From the NCBI GenBank assembly GCA_946479125.1, contig CAMLET010000095.1:1-9276 (forward strand): a stretch of DNA of 9,276 nt, written 5' to 3'. The notes beneath the pieces were generated by a model. The model did not search any database and was not told the DNA's origin. It saw nothing but the letters and a program-made list of their open reading frames with translations. The position numbers and the translations under genes were made by a program. The stretch's first letter is position 1. The number at the start of each line of letters is the position of its first letter. Positions 7,391 to 9,276 of the stretch are shown one piece after another. Source of the stretch: an uncultured Flavobacteriales bacterium (lineage in GTDB: Bacteria > Bacteroidota > Bacteroidia > Flavobacteriales > Crocinitomicaceae).

Positions 7391-7444
7391 CTTTCTCTTA
7401 TCCCACCGATGCGCAGATGGTTTGAAGCGCTTACCAGTCGCTTC
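7391..7444 (-). repeat. Composite repeat, left copy (hairpin with ACTGGTAAG loop plus tail)
   Basis: Read on the minus strand, GAAGCG (7444-7439) and CGCTTC (7429-7424) pair around the loop ACTGGTAAG. After a short AAACC spacer comes the tail ATCTGCGCATCGGTGGGA. The same order (hairpin with the same loop, then a tail matching 16 of 18 bases) is found inverted at 7769-7820. The two copies share CGACTGGTAAGCG exactly, but the rest of the stems differ while still pairing, which suggests that the folded form matters. The pair flanks the small gene at 7459-7722. Confidence 0.7.
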
Positions 7445-7458
7445 TCAGAACCGAACTT

Positions 7459-7722
7459 TTAATCATTCCATGTTGCAAGAATATGCTCGTTTAGTTTCTT
7501 TTGTAAATCCTTGTTCTGTTTAAGAAATACAGGTACTTTACTGATATCCTCGAATTGAAAAGTAAACCCATTATCAACCCAATTTTTCATCCAAAAAGGT
7601 TGATATATTCCATCACATATTACCCTATAGCTACTTCGATAATTCCCATTCCCCATCAAGAAATGAAAATTAAGTATTTGGTTATTTAGTGTTATTTGTT
7701 TTGTAAATCTTGTATTATGCAT
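7459..7722 (-). CDS. Small hypothetical protein inside an inverted-repeat pair
   Basis: I do not recognise this 87-residue protein. It has no signal peptide, membrane segment or cysteine pair. It is rich in aromatic residues and asparagine (NFHFLMGNGNYRSSYRVI, YQPFWMKNWVDNGFTFQFED) and ends in a charged, probably helical stretch (LKQNKDLQKKLNEHILATWN), so it looks like a small folded cytosolic protein rather than random translation. The ATG at 7722 is chosen; an in-frame TTG at 7749 would add only nine residues. Upstream is a very AT-rich run (about 7735-7759) but no clear promoter or ribosome site. It lies between two inverted copies of a composite hairpin repeat with no other gene inside, so it may be cargo of, or captured by, that element. 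It could also be a degraded remnant of a longer gene. Confidence 0.55.
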   Translation of the reverse strand: MHNTRFTKQITLNNQILNFHFLMGNGNYRSSYRVICDGIYQPFWMKNWVDNGFTFQFEDISKVPVFLKQNKDLQKKLNEHILATWND

Positions 7723-7768
7723 AATTACCGTCTTTATAATATAATACAATTTTTTTTTGACATATGCG

Positions 7769-7820
7769 AGAGACGACTGGTAAGCGTCTCTAAAATCTGT
7801 GCATCTGTGGGAAATAAATT
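7769..7820 (+). repeat. Composite repeat, right copy (hairpin with ACTGGTAAG loop plus tail)
   Basis: AGAGACG (7769-7775) and CGTCTCT (7785-7791) form a perfect 7-bp stem around the loop ACTGGTAAG (7776-7784). The tail AAAATCTGTGCATCTGTGGG and following bases run to 7820. It is the inverted counterpart of the copy at 7391-7444, with both tails pointing away from the small gene. I found no target-site duplication at the outer ends. Confidence 0.7.
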
Positions 7821-7832
7821 AGATAACCTCCG

Positions 7833-7865
7833 TGATCTTCTGTGCACGTCTGTGGGAGATAAAGT
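7833..7865 (+). repeat. Tail-only third copy of the repeat
   Basis: TTCTGTGCACGTCTGTGGGA with GATAAA after it (7838-7863) repeats the tail of the right copy (7795-7818) with a 2-nt insertion, about 43 nt downstream. It has no ACTGGTAAG hairpin. Tails of this general type (TCTGTG followed by TGTGGGA) are, as far as I recall, dispersed between genes in many Bacteroidota genomes; this could not be checked here. Confidence 0.55.
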
Positions 7866-8294
7866 ATGGTTAATCAGCCTGCAATCTGATCCGCATGAGA
7901 TTTTGCATCTAAGTGGCGATTGTCAAAATTTGCTAAATTTTTAGTAAGATATCTGCAGATATATACATTTACTTCATGAATGTCTCATTCGTGATACAGC
8001 CCACCGGAAATCGGCCACTTCCCTCAAGCTTCCTATCGGAATTGAACGTTTGTCTTCGCTAAGAGCGGGGACTTGCGATGCTTGTAAACGAACATCCGTA
8101 TTTGAAATACTGTCAAAGCAGTTTGACCGAAAGAATGAACTACGCCTTATGAAACGTACCTTCCGTCAACCTGCCGCCAACGGCACTCCTGTTGGGGCGT
8201 AATACGTTACGCCCTTTCGGGAGTTTTGACTTCATTTCTTAGTACTTATGAACAGTTTACAATCGCAAATTGAACTTTTATTTAATATTGAATT
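7866..8294. other. Gene-free, hairpin-dense intergenic stretch
   Basis: No convincing reading frame is present on either strand. The stretch contains a 14-bp palindrome ATATCTGCAGATAT (7949-7962), an imperfect stem CATGAATG/CATTCGTG (7975-7993) and short perfect stems at 8057-8067 (CGCT/AGCG), 8098-8110 (GTATT/AATAC), 8112-8127 (GTCAAA/TTTGAC) and 8172-8185 (TGCCG/CGGCA). The two-part stem at 8185-8224 is listed separately. Base composition from about 8000 to 8225 is visibly more GC-rich than the intergenic DNA around it. It may be a structured RNA, degraded repeats or a mobile-element remnant. No clear promoter for the following gene was found. Confidence 0.5.
8185..8224. repeat. Long palindromic hairpin (GGGCGTAA/TTACGCCC inside ACTCC/GGAGT)
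   Basis: A perfect inner stem, 8195-8202 with 8207-8214, closes the loop TACG. A symmetric 5x5 internal loop separates it from a perfect outer stem, 8185-8189 with 8220-8224. No T-tract follows, so it is a poor intrinsic terminator. The symmetric two-part stem is the shape of a palindromic dispersed unit. It lies about 70 nt before the SPFH gene. Confidence 0.55.
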
Positions 8295-9276
8295 ATGAAA
8301 CAGATTTTACTAAACTACTGGTGGGTCGGAGCGATTGTTGTTGCGCTTGTACTCTACAAATTTATCTTACGCTTTCTCTTCGGGATGGTCATTGTTCCTG
8401 AAGATAAAATTGGACTTGTTACGAAGAAATTCGTGCTCTTCGGAGAAAACAAAGAACTTCCTGATGGACGAATTATCGCTACAAAAGGAGAAGCAGGTTT
8501 TCAGGCTAAAACACTTGCTCCCGGATTGTATTTCTGGAAATGGGTTTGGCAATACGAGATCACTATGGAATCGTTTACCATTATTCCAGAAGGGAAAATC
8601 GGATTGATCCTTGCAAAGGATGGAGCTGAAATTCCTACAGGAAATATCCTTGGTCGAACAGTTGACTGTGATAATTTCCAGGATGCTGAAATGTATTTGA
8701 ACAACGGCGGACAACGCGGTCGTCAAACGCATTACATTACTGCCGGTTCATGGCGTATCAATACCATGCTTTTCCAGGTTTCTATTACAGACATGGTTCG
8801 TATTCACGAAAGTATGGTTGGAATTGTGACTACTTTGGATGGACAACCCATTGAAGCTGGACAAATTGCTGGTAAGGTGGTAGATAATCACAACAACTTC
8901 CAGAACTTTGATTACTTCCTGGAGCATGGTGGAAACAGAGGTTTGCAGCCAACAGTCATTCTTGCGGGTTCTTATAACTTGAATCCATGGGCCGTTCAGG
9001 TAGAAGAAACACCAATGACTGAGATTCCTATCGGTTATGTTGGAGTTGTGATTTCCTATATCGGAAGCGATGGAAAGGATTTGACTGGTTCGGATTTCAA
9101 ACATGGAAACATTGTTGAAAAAGGAAGCAAAGGTGTTTGGTCGGAGCCATTTGGTCCGGGTAAATATCCGGTGAACAAATACACCATGAAAGTGGAGTTG
9201 GTTCCTACAACGAACTTGGTTTTGAACTGGGCACAGGCACGAAGTGAATCGCACAATTTGGATAAGAACTTGTCTA
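8295..9276 (+). CDS. SPFH/flotillin-like membrane-anchored protein, N-terminal part (runs off the right edge)
   Basis: The frame is open from the ATG at 8295 for 327 codons to the window edge. Residues 8-30 form one transmembrane anchor (YWWVGAIVVALVLYKFILRF). About four degenerate modules follow, starting near residues 33 (VPEDKIGLV), 97 (IPEGKIGLIL), 173 (SMVGIVTTLDG) and 244 (IPIGYVGVVISYIGSDG); most end in a PG or AG turn such as LAPGLYFWKW, ILAGSYNLNP or FGPGKYPVNK. Modules 2 and 3 share NFQ, L..GG.RG.Q, I.AG and QV at a 74-residue period. From about residue 295 the YTMKVELVPTTNLVLNW and SHNLDKNLS segments are where an SPFH (band 7) domain typically begins in such Bacteroidota proteins. 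SPFH proteins form oligomeric membrane scaffolds; the exact role here is unknown. The family call rests on recall of similar proteins, because the core SPFH domain lies outside the window. Confidence 0.8.
   Translation, partial: MKQILLNYWWVGAIVVALVLYKFILRFLFGMVIVPEDKIGLVTKKFVLFGENKELPDGRIIATKGEAGFQAKTLAPGLYFWKWVWQYEITMESFTIIPEGKIGLILAKDGAEIPTGNILGRTVDCDNFQDAEMYLNNGGQRGRQTHYITAGSWRINTMLFQVSITDMVRIHESMVGIVTTLDGQPIEAGQIAGKVVDNHNNFQNFDYFLEHGGNRGLQPTVILAGSYNLNPWAVQVEETPMTEIPIGYVGVVISYIGSDGKDLTGSDFKHGNIVEKGSKGVWSEPFGPGKYPVNKYTMKVELVPTTNLVLNWAQARSESHNLDKNLS

Noticed and set aside
7391..7865. CRISPR array
   Set aside because: There are only three imperfect copies, in mixed orientation with irregular spacing, and no cas gene in the window.
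7696..7944. 82-codon plus-strand reading frame
   Set aside because: It runs across the repeat tails (the similar ICASVG and LCTSVG segments are translated repeat copies) and overlaps the small gene on the other strand.
7949..7962. 14-bp palindrome ATATCTGCAGATAT as a regulator or recombination site
   Set aside because: It is a perfect palindrome but isolated, without partner sites or an adjacent gene start; kept only as part of the intergenic description.
8243..8250. TACTTATG as a -7 promoter element for the SPFH gene
   Set aside because: It has one mismatch to TAnnTTTG, and the nearest TTG (8226-8228) leaves only a 14-nt spacer, too short for a supported call.
8367..8732. Minus-strand reading frame opposite the SPFH gene
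   Set aside because: It is antisense to a coherent coding frame; its serine-, phenylalanine- and cysteine-rich product is typical of shadow translation.
8748..9254. 168-codon minus-strand reading frame opposite the SPFH gene
   Set aside because: It is entirely antisense to the SPFH frame, has no ribosome site, and its composition is low-complexity and unlike a folded protein.

Overview
The window looks like chromosomal DNA of a member of the Bacteroidota, most likely Flavobacteriales. The signs are a type IX secretion (T9SS) C-terminal sorting domain, a TonB-dependent receptor with a carboxypeptidase-regulatory-like N-terminal domain, a Bacteroidota-style -7 promoter element (TAnnTTTG) in front of the ATP synthase gamma gene, weak or absent Shine-Dalgarno sites, and moderately AT-rich DNA with AT-rich intergenic regions. 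I could not do a database search, so the genus is left open.

Left part (1-6075, all minus strand). Read in transcription order, there are two tandem DUF4331 paralogues (6075-4357 and 4332-2278, 24 nt apart) and then a strong intrinsic terminator (2256-2224). A second unit follows: a TPR lipoprotein (2059-701) and, 11 nt downstream, the start of a TonB-dependent receptor (689 to beyond the left edge). The gene set suggests a cell-envelope module: exported or surface-anchored DUF4331 proteins, a helical-repeat lipoprotein and an outer-membrane transporter. Both units have perfect inverted repeats in their leaders, so both may be regulated. What the module binds or imports cannot be read from the sequence.

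Middle part (6076-7380). A divergent intergenic region of about 380 nt holds operator-like repeats and a promoter, followed by a lone atpG (F1Fo ATP synthase gamma subunit) closed by a textbook terminator with a GAAA tetraloop. None of its usual atp neighbours adjoins it.

Right part (7381-9276). A repeat-rich stretch comes first. Two inverted copies of a composite element (a hairpin with the loop ACTGGTAAG, then a conserved tail) flank one small hypothetical gene (7722-7459). The two hairpin stems differ in sequence but both still pair. A third, tail-only copy and about 430 nt of noncoding, hairpin-dense DNA follow. The window ends inside a membrane-anchored SPFH/flotillin-like protein (8295 onward), whose N-terminal part is built of about four degenerate repeats that resemble the layout of major-vault-protein repeats.

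The best candidates for something undescribed are the DUF4331-TPR-TonB receptor module and the twin-hairpin element around the small gene.
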